Source: an uncultured Prevotellaceae bacterium
GTDB lineage: Bacteria; Bacteroidota; Bacteroidia; Bacteroidales; Bacteroidaceae
DNA length: 64,000 nt
Assembly (NCBI GenBank): GCA_900320045.1
Contig: ONQT01000003.1
Coordinates: 62,001 to 126,000 of the forward strand
Direction of reading: 5' to 3'
Shown: positions 23,895 to 34,500 of the stretch, piece by piece
How positions within the stretch are numbered: position 1 is the first letter of the stretch
Layout: each line of letters opens with the position of its first letter
The notes under the pieces: generated by a model
Database searches by the model: none
What the model was told of the DNA's origin: nothing
The model's input: the letters and a program-made list of their open reading frames with translations, nothing else
Position numbers and translations under genes: made by a program

Positions 23895-25752
23895 TCATCT
23901 GACAATGTTTACAATCAAACTCCAAACGAAAGCGATGACCATCAGCCAATCGTAGGAAAAGCGGTTCCTGCCATTGGGGTTTCTGGCCACCGTGCTTAAC
24001 GCAATAGCCCAATGAGAAGCGCAGGCAATGGCGACACTGCATCAGCGGTCCATCTCCACCCTTCAGCTCGTAGGCCGTTACAGCGTCAGCTCCATAGAAC
24101 TGCTGCGACAGTCGGTTGCTGATATTATAAAGATAAGGCACGGAGTAAGCAGGAGCATGTTCAGGACTGTCTGCCTTTTTCGAAGGTATGGCACAGCGAG
24201 CACCGTTACTATTGTGCAACATTTCGTCTACCAGCTGGCGGCGAAGGTCGCTCAGCAGGCTGCTGGGAATAAAATAGTCAAAGCCGTCATCCACCTCTAC
24301 AGCACTACATTCAAAAGGTGTGCCACCAAGTTTGGAAAGCTGGTGCACGATGTTGTCATATTGAGGTTTCTCAGCACGTTGGTGTTCACAAACTATGCTC
24401 ACAGTAACGGCATTTGCAGTAAGGGAAAAACCTTCCGAAGTAACGTCCAAGCGCATGGAGACAGGAATCTTGCGCTCGCTGCTGGGGCGTGCTAACAGAC
24501 GCTCAAAAGCCACATCATTGTTGCGATAGAGCGCCATACCCGGACGTAAGCTACGTGGCATTTGCTGCGGATAAAGACGGTTTCCCTCGGCACGGTTCAC
24601 GCGGAAGCCCTCCAGTTCCTGACGACTGTTCAGAAAACAAAGTCCGTCGCCATTCGCAAAACTTGCTGTGCCGGCAACGTTGAACGAGTCACGACGTAAT
24701 TCCTTGACGGAACCGACATACTCGCCCAATGCCTTGGGCGTGTCGGGCGAAAAGATATCGGGCTGGCGACCACTCAGTTCGCCATGATCCGTGTGCCTAC
24801 AATTCAAGAAATAGTTGGTAAAGCCACGGTTAAAAGTCTTCTGGAGATTAGGAGTAAAGGTATAGCGGCAATGACCGGAGGATGCACGGCGATATTGCCC
24901 CGGATGGGCGGCGATATAAGCATCGAGCCGTTGGCTATAGGCTGCCACCACATTCTTGACATAGGAAACATCCTTTAGGCGTCCTTCAATCTTGAACGAC
25001 GTCGCGCCAGCCTCTATCAGCTCTGCCAGATGGTCGCTCTGGTTGAGATCCTTCAGCGACAGCAGATGGCGCTGGTGGATGAGCTCTTGGCCGTTGCTAT
25101 CGAGTAAATCAAACTTCATGCGGCAAACTTGAGCACATTGACCACGATTGGCCGAGCGACCACACAAATACTGCGAAGCATAGCATTGGCCGCTATAGCT
25201 GACACACAAAGCACCATGGACAAACACTTCCAGCTCGACATCAGGAACGGCAGCATGAATAGCTGCAATTTCCTGAATGGACAACTCACGGGCCAGTACC
25301 ACACGACTGAAGCCCAAGTCGCGCAGCCAGCGCACCTTCTCGGCCGTTCGGTTGTCGGTCTGGGTAGAAGCATGCAAGGCGAAACCTACCCTCTGCCCCT
25401 CCTCAAGGGAAGGGAGCAACGACAGAACGCCCATGTCCTGCACAAGGATGGCATCGACACCAGTTTCTTGTAGGTCACGCAAAAGTTGGCGGGTGGCATC
25501 GAGCTCAGCATCGTAGAGGATGGTGTTGACAGTGACGTAGATACGCACACCGTAAGAATGGGCATACTGGCAAAGTCGGCGAATGTCATCGGTACTGTTA
25601 CCAACGGCAGCGCGAGCTCCGAACTGGCTGGCACCGATGTACACGGCATCGGCTCCATGGTCTACGGCAGCCATTCCGCACTCCAGATTCTTGGCGGGTG
25701 CCAACAATTCCAACTTTCTGAGCGTATTCACTTGTCCCTTATCCTTTTCCAC
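23875..25752 (-). CDS. U32-family peptidase (tRNA/rRNA hydroxylation type)
   Basis: 625 residues of the U32 collagenase-like family. Some members (TrhP, RlhA) hydroxylate RNA bases using an iron-sulfur cluster rather than cutting proteins. The N-terminal TIM-barrel part shows LLAPAKNLECGMAAVDHGADAVYIG and LHASTQTDN, followed by FVHGALCVSYSGQCYASQY and a cysteine set (SANRGQCAQVCR) expected for the cluster, then KDLNQSDHLAELIEAG and FKIEGRLKDVSYV. The C-terminal half is the longer form found in YdcP/RlhA-like proteins. A short extra stretch, PSLEEGQRVG, after DMGVLSLL may be repeat-derived. It follows metA with a 7-base gap. Confidence 0.88.
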   Translation of the reverse strand: MEKDKGQVNTLRKLELLAPAKNLECGMAAVDHGADAVYIGASQFGARAAVGNSTDDIRRLCQYAHSYGVRIYVTVNTILYDAELDATRQLLRDLQETGVDAILVQDMGVLSLLPSLEEGQRVGFALHASTQTDNRTAEKVRWLRDLGFSRVVLARELSIQEIAAIHAAVPDVELEVFVHGALCVSYSGQCYASQYLCGRSANRGQCAQVCRMKFDLLDSNGQELIHQRHLLSLKDLNQSDHLAELIEAGATSFKIEGRLKDVSYVKNVVAAYSQRLDAYIAAHPGQYRRASSGHCRYTFTPNLQKTFNRGFTNYFLNCRHTDHGELSGRQPDIFSPDTPKALGEYVGSVKELRRDSFNVAGTASFANGDGLCFLNSRQELEGFRVNRAEGNRLYPQQMPRSLRPGMALYRNNDVAFERLLARPSSERKIPVSMRLDVTSEGFSLTANAVTVSIVCEHQRAEKPQYDNIVHQLSKLGGTPFECSAVEVDDGFDYFIPSSLLSDLRRQLVDEMLHNSNGARCAIPSKKADSPEHAPAYSVPYLYNISNRLSQQFYGADAVTAYELKGGDGPLMQCRHCLRFSLGYCVKHGGQKPQWQEPLFLRLADGHRFRLEFDCKHCQMNVYAAD

Positions 25753-25759
25753 TAATTCC

Positions 25760-26677
25760 TTAGCCTATCTGACTGATATCGTATGGTGTCTCCTGATAGA
25801 CGTAGTAGTTAATCCAGTTAGAGTATAACAGGTTGGCATGAGCTCGCCAGGTAACCAGCGGTCCCTTGTCAGGGTCGTCGTCAATATAGTAATGCCTGGG
25901 CAGGTCGACATCGTCACGAACTCCCCTATCCCTTCGGTATTCCGTATCCAGTGTCAACGGGGCATACTCCAGATGACCGGTAATAAAGAACTCGCGACCG
26001 TTGCGGGCCATGACCATACTCACACCGCTGTCGGGCGACTCGGCGATGAGTTGCAGATCGGGGCACGCCAATATATCCTCGCGGTGCACCTCAGTATGAC
26101 GACTGTGGGGCATCTGGAATACGTCGTCGAAGCCTCGGAAGATGGGTAGCTGCAGGTCGAGGGCACGTTGTGGGAAAATGCCGAACATCTTCTTCTGGAG
26201 CGGATACTTAGGAATGCCGTAATGGTAGTAAAGTCCTGCTTGGGCAGCCCAGCAAATGTACATCGTGCTAAAGACATGAGTACGAGCCCAGGCAAAGATT
26301 TCCTGCATCTCCGACCAATAGCCAACAGACTCGAAGTCCAACTGTTCAACAGGAGCTCCGGTGATAATCATGCCGTCAAACTTTTCGTTGCGCAAGTCCT
26401 CGAACGAACGGTAGAACATCATCATGTGCTCAATGGGCGTATTCTTGGGCGTATGGCTCTTCAGTTTCATAAAGGTTATGTCCAACTGCAGCGGGGTATT
26501 CGAGAGCAGACGGATAAGGTCTGTCTCGGTGGTAATCTTCAACGGCATGAGGTTGAGTATCACGATACGCAGGGGACGAATATCCTGCATGTGAGCACGT
26601 GAGTCGTCCATCACGAAGATGTTTTCGTGCTTCAGTAGCTCAATGGCAGGCAGTTTATCGGGTAATCTTAATGGCAT
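25760..26677 (-). CDS. metA: Homoserine O-acyltransferase MetA
   Basis: Activates homoserine by acylation, the first committed step of methionine synthesis. The 305 residues start with the family's MPLRLPDKLPAIELL and hold the conserved NLMPLKITTETDLIRLL, the GAPVEQLDFESVGYW stretch, the nucleophile region (YICWAAQAGLYYHYGI, with the cysteine), the PIFRGFDD stretch and the late GHLEY. Which acyl group is used (acetyl or succinyl) depends on one residue that I cannot assign with certainty; many Bacteroidales MetA proteins use acetyl-CoA. No SAM riboswitch is seen in the 53-base spacer before it. It may be read from the signalling cassette upstream or from its own start. Confidence 0.96.
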   Translation of the reverse strand: MPLRLPDKLPAIELLKHENIFVMDDSRAHMQDIRPLRIVILNLMPLKITTETDLIRLLSNTPLQLDITFMKLKSHTPKNTPIEHMMMFYRSFEDLRNEKFDGMIITGAPVEQLDFESVGYWSEMQEIFAWARTHVFSTMYICWAAQAGLYYHYGIPKYPLQKKMFGIFPQRALDLQLPIFRGFDDVFQMPHSRHTEVHREDILACPDLQLIAESPDSGVSMVMARNGREFFITGHLEYAPLTLDTEYRRDRGVRDDVDLPRHYYIDDDPDKGPLVTWRAHANLLYSNWINYYVYQETPYDISQIG

Positions 26678-26730
26678 TTACTTCTTTTGTTAACGTTATG
26701 ACGAGAGGTCGTTAATACGAAATTTCGATG

Positions 26731-27480
26731 TTAGGGGTTTACATGAAAGACTATCGCTGAGACATTGTCGAAACCGCCATACTCAACAGCTTTCTGGCAG
26801 AGCTGATTGGCGTCGGCTCCCTGAGCAAGAAGTTCCTCAATGGTTTTGTCGGGCACCATGTCATTGAGTCCGTCAGAACAGAGCAGATAGGTGTCGCCAG
26901 GAAGAAAAACCTTCGTAAAATCCATCATATCCAGAAACAAGTGCTTGATGCCTGCACCAATACAGTTGGTAATGACGTTGGAATGTTTCTTCTCGCCCGT
27001 CATGTTGTTCAAGGAGTGGTCTGTGGTCAACTGCTCCAAGTGTCCATCGCGGAAACGATACAGGCGACTGTCGCCACAGTTCATCCAGTAGACATGCCCT
27101 TCGTAATAGAGTACGCCGACAAGCGTAGTACCCATATCACGCAACTCCGGATTGCCATTGCCACGCGAATTGACGATATTATTGGCCGAATGCAACCACT
27201 CCGTCATCGTTTCGTGCACTTCCCCGGGAGCCATGCCTCGTGGCAGGTCACCCACATAATATTTCAAGTTCGACAGCACCAGTTCACTGGCGACTTCTCC
27301 GGCCCGATGGCCTCCCATGCCGTCAGCAAGAGCAATGACAAAGTGAGCATCATTCTCAATCATGAACTCTGTCTGGTAGGCATCGCTGCGAACCATTTTG
27401 TCGAAGGCCAGCACCATGTCTTCGTTATTGCTGCGTACGCAACCGATATGGCTGGCCGCCGTTAATACGATTCTACTCAT
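26731..27480 (-). CDS. PP2C-type Ser/Thr protein phosphatase of the signalling cassette
   Basis: Removes phosphate from Ser/Thr residues; the likely eraser for the kinase three genes upstream. The 249 residues hold the metal motifs of PP2C in order: RSNNED near residue 20, ALADGMGGHRAGEVAS, MGTTLV, NCGDSRLYRF, LTTDHSLNN, LLCSDGLNDMV and FDNVSAIVF. No membrane segment or extra domain is present, so it should be soluble. It is the last gene of the cassette, 74 bases after the FHA gene; metA follows after 53 bases with no obvious terminator. Confidence 0.95.
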   Translation of the reverse strand: MSRIVLTAASHIGCVRSNNEDMVLAFDKMVRSDAYQTEFMIENDAHFVIALADGMGGHRAGEVASELVLSNLKYYVGDLPRGMAPGEVHETMTEWLHSANNIVNSRGNGNPELRDMGTTLVGVLYYEGHVYWMNCGDSRLYRFRDGHLEQLTTDHSLNNMTGEKKHSNVITNCIGAGIKHLFLDMMDFTKVFLPGDTYLLCSDGLNDMVPDKTIEELLAQGADANQLCQKAVEYGGFDNVSAIVFHVNP

Positions 27481-27554
27481 CCTTATAACACTCCAAAATA
27501 CAATTCTCTTTTCCTTTACCTTAATAATATATACGCGCGAAGATAGGCGTCCCG

Positions 27555-28133
27555 TCAGTTGATGCTTACCTGCAAGTTGATGTTTGCCAGCGTCACGATG
27601 TCACCCGCCTTCATGGTCATCGGCACGTCAGGCTGCAAGTCGCGCTGATTGAGCTTCGTACCATTGGACGAATGCTTGTCGATGATGCACCACCCAGAGT
27701 CCGGGCGGTAAATCAGCTGGGCATGGACACCGGAAATGTACATATTGCCCTCGAACAACTGGGCATAGGGGCCTTGTCTTCGGCCAATCACCGCACCATT
27801 GACGCCCACCATGCGAATGTCGAGCGTTGGGTTGTAGAGCGTCAGCGTAGGAATTCCGCTCTGCGAAGGCATTTGTGCTCCCTCGGCAGGACGCCGCGAC
27901 ACCACACTCTGCGGTAACACCGAGGGACCTGTATCGACGACGGAAGCCTGCTGCCGTTGCTCCTGTTTCTTCTGCAGCTCGTCAGCGCTAACCATCAGTC
28001 CGCCGCAATGCGTACAGCGTCGTCCCATTCCCACACGGCCACAACTGCTGCAATATACTAATGCCTCGCCACACTGGTCACAGTAGTACGAGCCGTCTTC
28101 TATTTCTTCTTTACAGTTTGGACAAATAATCAT
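27555..28133 (-). CDS. Zinc-ribbon plus FHA-domain protein
   Basis: Reader of phosphothreonine in the cassette. Residues 1-50 are a double zinc ribbon (ICPNCKEEI, YYCDQCGEAL, YCSSCGRVGMGRRCTHCGG). A disordered Gln/Ser/Pro link follows. The FHA domain lies at about residues 95-192: LDIRMVGVNGAVIGRRQGPYAQL (the GR site), ISGVHAQLIY (the S-x-x-H site) and SSNGTKLNQ (the NGT site), so all phosphopeptide-binding residues are present. It would be soluble. The gene is 33 bases after the AAA+ gene and 74 before the phosphatase gene. Confidence 0.93.
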   Translation of the reverse strand: MIICPNCKEEIEDGSYYCDQCGEALVYCSSCGRVGMGRRCTHCGGLMVSADELQKKQEQRQQASVVDTGPSVLPQSVVSRRPAEGAQMPSQSGIPTLTLYNPTLDIRMVGVNGAVIGRRQGPYAQLFEGNMYISGVHAQLIYRPDSGWCIIDKHSSNGTKLNQRDLQPDVPMTMKAGDIVTLANINLQVSIN

Positions 28134-28166
28134 TACTTACTATTTGGCATTTTACAATTTGACAAT

Positions 28167-31100
28167 CTATACATCCATGATGTCTTCTGGCATAATCAGC
28201 TGATAGGTCTCCTGCGTCACATTCTCAGGTGCCATACCGCTGACACGCATAGACAACTGCTGGATTGTAGCATCGAGCATGTTACGAATCTCACGGGCGT
28301 TGCCGAAGTTAGCGTCTTTGCTGACGACACGGCGACAAATGACATCGAGCAACTTGAACTCAGCCTCAGGCGACAGCTTGTAGTTGTCCTTCTGAGCCAT
28401 TTTCTTGAAGATAGCCAACAGCTCGTCCTCGTTGTAGTCGTCGATGTGCATCTTGTGGGTGAAGCGGCTGGCCAGTCCAGGATTGACGGACAGGAACTGT
28501 TCCATCTCGTTCTGATAGCCGGCAGCAATGACCACGAACTTGCCGCGGTCGTCCTCCATGCGCTTCATCAGAGTGTCAATGGCCTCCTTGCCGTACTGGT
28601 CGTTCTCAGACGACAAGGTATAGGCCTCGTCGATGAAGAGGATGCCGCCCATGGCCTTGTCGCACATATTATTGACAATCTTCGGAGTCTCACCCATATA
28701 CTTGCCGACCAGCGTAGCACGGCTGGCCTCGATGACACGACTGGTGGGCAGGATATCCATAGCCTGCAGCACCTCGCCCATCTTTCTGGCGACACTAGTC
28801 TTACCGGTACCGGGATTACCCGTAAGGATAAAGTTCATGGACATCTGCTGCACCTTACCGGCTCCCATAGCGGCACGCTGTTTCATGAACATACTCTGAA
28901 CGGCCAGACGGCGTATCATGTTCTTGACGGAGCGCATGCCGATGAACTCGTCGAGCTCGTTGAGGACCTCGTCGAGCGGACGAGCCTTCTCTGCGGGTTC
29001 GATTTCCAAGTCGGCAGAGGTGATGCGGTACATATCCTCGTCCTTGAAGTCGGGATTGCCCATCATGCTCACCAGACGCTGGCTCTGCTTTTCCACGGCC
29101 TGGTCGAAGATGCGGCGAGCCTCACGGGCGTTGCCGAAGTTCTTGTCGCGCCGCAGGTAAAGCTGTTCGAACTGACGATGAATGGTGCCCTGTGTCTCCT
29201 CGTCAACAGTAAAGTTCTTGGCCTTGGCCAGGTTGAGGAAAATCTGCGTCAACTCGTCAGGCGTATAGTCATCGAAGTGGATGGTCTGCGTGAAGCGGCT
29301 CTTCAGTCCTGGATTGGTATCGATGAAGTCGTGCATGTTATCGGTATAACCAGCGACGATACAGATAAATTTACCACGGTCGTCCTCTAAGCGCTTCAGC
29401 AGGGTGTCAATAGCCTCGGCGCCGAAAGAGTCCTGATCGTTGGACTTGAGCGTATATGCTTCGTCGATGAACAGCACACCACCCAGGGCTGAGTCGATGA
29501 GCTGGTTGGTCTTGATAGCGGTCTGTCCGGCATAGCCTGCCACCAGTTTGGCACGGTCGGCCTCCACCAGTTGACCACGCGACACGATGCCCAGGGTGCG
29601 GAACACATCAGCCATGATGCGAGCCACGGTAGTCTTACCCGTACCGGGATTACCCGTAAAGACGTAGTGCTTGCCCTGGAAGGTATTGGTTTCTCCACGG
29701 CGTATCTGCAGGTTGAGGAAGGCTGCCAGATTGCTGATTTCCTTCTTGACACCCGCCAAGCCCACCAGTCCGTTGAGCTTAGCCAGACAGTCTTTGTAAT
29801 CGACAGCCTGAGGTGCCTCGTAAGGAATATCCTTGACATCGATGGTCATCAGTTGGTCGTTAGACAGCGTCGAGATGTCAACCCCACGCAGACGCTCGGC
29901 CTGCTTGGCACAAATCTTCTCGAACAACTGGCGCATGGTGCGTCCATTGGCAAAGTCCTTGTCGCGCGAATTGTACAGTTCGGTAATCATCTTCAGCGTC
30001 AGCTCCTGAGCCTCGGGCGTAAACTGATACTTCTTCTCCTTGCCGAAGACCTGCATAATCTGATACAACTGGTCGGGCGTGTAGTCCTCGATATTGAGGA
30101 AGTAGCTGAATCGGCTGCGCACACCGGGGTTAATGCGGAACAGATTCTCCATCTCGGTGCGGTAGCCTGCAGCGATGACCACGAACTTGCCGCGGTCGTC
30201 CTCCATACGCTTCATCAGCTGCTCCAACGCCTGAGCGCCCTGCTGGTCGCGGTCGCCGCTGTTGCTGAGGGGTGCCAGCGTATAGGCCTCGTCGACAAAC
30301 AAGATGCCGCCCATGGCCTTGTCGCACAGGGCATCGACCACTTTCGGCGTCTCGCCCTGATAAGGACTAACCATCTTCGAGCGGTCAACCTCAACGACGT
30401 GGCCACTATCCAGATAGCCGATGCTCTCCAGAATCTCGCCCAACTTACGGGCAATAGTGGTTTTACCGGTTCCGGGGTTACCGGTCAGTACAATATGGAT
30501 GCCGACCTTCTCCTGTTCGCCAAGTCCGCGCTGGGCACGCTCCATATTGTTGTGGACGGTAAAGGCAATCTCCTTGACAGCCTTCTTGACCTCGTCCATA
30601 CCAATATAGCGGTCCAAGTCGCTCAGGATGTCGTCCAGCGAGCGTTCCTCGGGTACATAGCCGCGAATATCTCCCTCCTCTACCATCTGAGCCTGTGTGC
30701 CACGACTGATAAACGAGGTAAAGATGTCCTCGGCGGTCTTCACGGCCAAATGGGCATAGCCAAAGGTTTCGTCCTTGACCTTCAGCTGATACTGGAAGAG
30801 ACGCTGCAGTTTCTTGTCGGCCTCGGGCGAATAGGCTGCGATGCCATACTTCGTGCGGAGCTCCAGCTTGCAGATGTCACACAGCTCCTGGCAACCCGGA
30901 GTCGGCAGTCGGAAGGTGTACTTGAAACGGTTCTGAGCGGCAGGGTTGGCCGTCAGGAAGTCGTCAAGGCCCTTAGGCAGACCGGCGATGATGACAATGG
31001 GGTTCTCGTCCCACTTGTCCATCTCGACAAACAGCTTATCCAACGGGTTAACCTGATTGGAATAGCGGTCTGGCAACAGTTTCTGCACGTTGTCGAAGAA

Positions 31101-31481
31101 GAGGATGCCGTCACGGGCATTCTTCACATTCTCATCCCACTTGTCGACAAACCGCTGGTAGTCGACGGCATCCACCATCGTCAACTTGGGCTTGTCGATA
31201 ATCTTATGTTGGTAGAAATAGTCACGGAGCACCTCTGCCAACGCGGTCTTTCCCGTACCCGTCTCACCGATGATGATGGTGTTGACACTCAGACGGACAT
31301 TGATGACATCCTTACGTGAGTGCAGATAGGTATAGGTGTCGACGACGGTCTTCAGCTGCTGCTTAACCTCATCGAGGCCTATCATGCGGTCCAGCACGTT
31401 CTGTTGCACGAGCGGCTGTCCGCACCAGCGGCAGAATTTGGCTATCTGTCGGTTTTCCTTATGACAATGTTCACATATCAT
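28167..31481 (-). CDS. Giant AAA+ ATPase with zinc ribbon and four tandem CbbX/SpoVK-like modules
   Basis: 1104 residues. The N terminus is a zinc ribbon (cysteines 3, 6, 17, 20). Four AAA+ modules follow, with Walker A motifs at about residues 72-79 (GETGTGKT), 334-341, 610-617 and 888-895 (each GNPGTGKT). Modules 2-4 are close relatives of CbbX, SpoVK and the EccA chaperone of type VII secretion: each has a Walker B of the form GGILFVDEAYTL or GGVLFIDEAYTL, then KRMEDDRGKFVVIAAGY and an arginine finger in NPG-x-x-SRF. The first module has a different, more diverged Walker B (GILFFDNVQKLL), so it may not hydrolyse ATP in the same way. Proteins of this class remodel or unfold partners, often as rings. 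It is downstream of the kinase gene by 32 bases. Confidence 0.92.
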   Translation of the reverse strand: MICEHCHKENRQIAKFCRWCGQPLVQQNVLDRMIGLDEVKQQLKTVVDTYTYLHSRKDVINVRLSVNTIIIGETGTGKTALAEVLRDYFYQHKIIDKPKLTMVDAVDYQRFVDKWDENVKNARDGILFFDNVQKLLPDRYSNQVNPLDKLFVEMDKWDENPIVIIAGLPKGLDDFLTANPAAQNRFKYTFRLPTPGCQELCDICKLELRTKYGIAAYSPEADKKLQRLFQYQLKVKDETFGYAHLAVKTAEDIFTSFISRGTQAQMVEEGDIRGYVPEERSLDDILSDLDRYIGMDEVKKAVKEIAFTVHNNMERAQRGLGEQEKVGIHIVLTGNPGTGKTTIARKLGEILESIGYLDSGHVVEVDRSKMVSPYQGETPKVVDALCDKAMGGILFVDEAYTLAPLSNSGDRDQQGAQALEQLMKRMEDDRGKFVVIAAGYRTEMENLFRINPGVRSRFSYFLNIEDYTPDQLYQIMQVFGKEKKYQFTPEAQELTLKMITELYNSRDKDFANGRTMRQLFEKICAKQAERLRGVDISTLSNDQLMTIDVKDIPYEAPQAVDYKDCLAKLNGLVGLAGVKKEISNLAAFLNLQIRRGETNTFQGKHYVFTGNPGTGKTTVARIMADVFRTLGIVSRGQLVEADRAKLVAGYAGQTAIKTNQLIDSALGGVLFIDEAYTLKSNDQDSFGAEAIDTLLKRLEDDRGKFICIVAGYTDNMHDFIDTNPGLKSRFTQTIHFDDYTPDELTQIFLNLAKAKNFTVDEETQGTIHRQFEQLYLRRDKNFGNAREARRIFDQAVEKQSQRLVSMMGNPDFKDEDMYRITSADLEIEPAEKARPLDEVLNELDEFIGMRSVKNMIRRLAVQSMFMKQRAAMGAGKVQQMSMNFILTGNPGTGKTSVARKMGEVLQAMDILPTSRVIEASRATLVGKYMGETPKIVNNMCDKAMGGILFIDEAYTLSSENDQYGKEAIDTLMKRMEDDRGKFVVIAAGYQNEMEQFLSVNPGLASRFTHKMHIDDYNEDELLAIFKKMAQKDNYKLSPEAEFKLLDVICRRVVSKDANFGNAREIRNMLDATIQQLSMRVSGMAPENVTQETYQLIMPEDIMDV

Positions 31482-31513
31482 ATCTTATATCGTTGCTTGT
31501 TTCTGCATCGTTA

Positions 31514-34500
31514 TTATTCTTTCGGGTCTTCTTTAGCAGCGTCCTGCAGCTGTTTGACGACACCTTCTACCGAAGGCTTCTCGCCAGGCACCTTCATATC
31601 GCCCAACTTGGGACTGAATGCCAACAGTTCTAATAGTACGACCAGCGCCATGAGGCTCCAGAGGATATAGTGCATCACGGACTCGCCGCTGATGGAACGC
31701 ACCTGGTTGTTGACATCGTCTAGAATGGCGAAGTTGGAGCCTTTGAAGCGGTACGACTTCTGCTTGAAGGTATAGTATAGTGGTTCCAACAGCGTCGTCT
31801 TGATGTCGTCATTCATCACGCCGTCAATCAGAAGATTGTCGCTCTTGGAGTCTGTGCGGAAGTCGGTAAAGTGACAAACCAGCATATAGAGGAGCGTCAG
31901 CAGGATGATAGCGACCTCGAACAGCGAAGGATAGTTTGCGTTGACGTATTCCAGCACCTTGACGGGAATCCACGATGTCATCAGACCCAACGCTCCGAAC
32001 AGGCAGCAGAAGATGAAGCCATAGCCCTTGAAGAAGAATCGCAGGGCTACGATCAACGCCGAAATGCCACCCACGGGCAGGATAATAGCCAGCGTGGAGT
32101 GCTCCAGCAGGTTGGACGGGTTGTCAATGCCGACAACGAGCAGCAGGACGGCCCACACGGCACTCAACGCATAGAACACGATTCTCCAGAAATGCTCCTT
32201 GTTCTTTGCCTGCTTGTAGCCGTGCATAACCTCCTTGTACTTGCTGTCGGTCTCCTTCTTGGCATTGAGGAAGCGCCTATAGTACATCTGGTTCTGGTCT
32301 ATCTCACCCAGTTTCAGCACCCATTCCTCCAGTCGGCGCTCGTAGCTGTATTGTTCTTCGAAGGCCTCATGGGGATCCTCATGGTAGTAGACAGACATCC
32401 ATTGGCTCAGGGCTCCGTGTCGACAGGCCGAGAGCAACAGCGGGCGCAGGGTCAGCTTGTCGTGAACGCCACCTTCCGTCAGGTCGGTACCGTCCTTCAA
32501 CTCTACGCCGTTATCCAACAGATAAGTCGGCTTTGCCCCCAGAATGCGACAGTAACGATAGGCTGCGGTGCGCAGGTCGTAGGCACTCAGACGTTCGCGG
32601 TTCTCCTCGCTCTTCAGGTTGAAGCAGGCCTTGGCTTCGTTGATTTGCTCAAACCAGCCATGTAACTGTGCAAAGTACTGGAAGCGACCATTAGCGTCGG
32701 CATAATCGGCAATACGCTCGGCAAAGGTCTTGGCATCCAGCGACTGCCATTCCTTGAGTTGTCCTGCCAGAACCTCACCCACCTTGTAGGGTGTGTCGGC
32801 CTCACGCAGGTCGTAGGCTACCTCTCGGTCAATATTGTACAGCACCCTGTAGCCCATCGACCGGCTGGGCTTCTGGCCCTGCATCATGATGCGCAAGGCC
32901 TCGCATGCCATCTTGTCTTCATGACTGTACATCCACGACAGCAGGCGGCCGTCGCTCAGACTCAGCCACTCGTCGTCACTACACTCCTCATAGCCGAAGG
33001 AATGGACAATCTCTGCCAGCGTGGACGAGGGGTACTTGGCCAGGAACGGTATCTCCGGGTCTATCTCGTAAACCAGTCGCAGGATGGCCACGCGGGGGTC
33101 TATGTCGCTCTCACGGGAGAAATAGCTGCGCAGCTGGTCTACCCGAGCCTTGGTGTGCGTCTCAATATAGAGGAATGCGTTGTCATTGGGATTGCGCAGA
33201 GCCATGATATACTCCTCCTGATAGCTCAGGATGGAGATGGCTACGCTGTGTATGTCGTCGCATTTGTTTCCGCGCAGGTCGGTGTAGGGATAGGTGGGCT
33301 CCATCACGTAGATGCTCTCCATCAGTCCTGCCCGCTGGTCGGCCGGATAGCGGTTGACGACAATTTCCTTGACTGCCGTGCTGAGCTTGACGTTACCGCA
33401 TTGTTCCAGCCAGGTGGCAATGCGTCCGTTGTAGAAATAGCTCATGGCCAACTGCTCGTTTTCCAGCAGCAAGGGTATCAGTTCATGGACGTTGTCTGCC
33501 ACGAGGTTCCGCTCGGGGTCAACGACGAAACTGCGGTACTTCAACAACGGCGACGAGATGTCCACCTTGACGTCCTCGCCCAGGAACCAGCGTTCCACCT
33601 CGTTATACCCCCATCGGCTGGCCGGATTGACGGCGGTGAGGCCCTGTACGATCATTTTTACGCGTTCGGGCAGGTCGTTGATGCGCGGCAGACGACCCTC
33701 GTTCTTCTTGCGCATCATGACACGTTCATTCTGCCCCAGCGGATTCTCGCCTAGCCAGAGCGTCATTAGGGTAAGGCCCAATGAATAGAAGTCTACGGAA
33801 GTCGTTATCTCCACCTCGCCGTCGATGACGTCATTATACATCTCAGGAGCGGCATAGAGCGGGGTTCGGGCCTGTGTCGTGCGATGCAGCTTTTCGTTGT
33901 TCTCCATCACGCTGGAGATGCCGAAATCGCCCAGCACCAGTTCCTTGTGTTCCTTGTCGCGGAAGAAGAAGTTGCCGGGCTTGATGTCCTTATGAATGAC
34001 ATTATTGTTATGGCAATAGGCCAAGGCGGCAGCACCCTGGAGGGCTATACGACGGAACTGATTGATGTCGCCGTTCAAGTCATAGTCGGCGAGCGTTCCG
34101 CCCTGCAGATACTCCATCAGCTCATAGTCGCGGTTCTTGCCGTCCACATAGGTCTTGCCGAAGTCGGTCACCTTGACGACCATCTCGAAGTTGAAGTTCT
34201 GGACAATGCGCAACAGCGTCTTCTGGACGTTGAAGTTGGGATAGTAAATCTTCAGCACCCTCTGCCCTTCCTGACCTTCCACCAGGAACACCTGCGCCTC
34301 GCCGGAATTGTCGCTCAAGCACTTGACGGCCCTATACGTTCTGCCTTTCAGGGTGAAGTCGGCAGCCTGCTCGTCGCCTCCTTGCTGTGTTGTCGTGCCC
34401 GGACGCAAGGTCTGGTCACCATTTGCAGCTGCTGGCTGTGGACTGCCGACGCGTATGGTTGCGGCCATGTCGGCACCTTGTGGGGACGGTTTCCCCGGCT

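Noticed and set aside
29571..31319. Long open frame (582 codons) antisense to the AAA+ gene
   Set aside because: Leucine- and valine-rich shadow of a repeated-domain gene. The AAA+ frame has unmistakable motifs.
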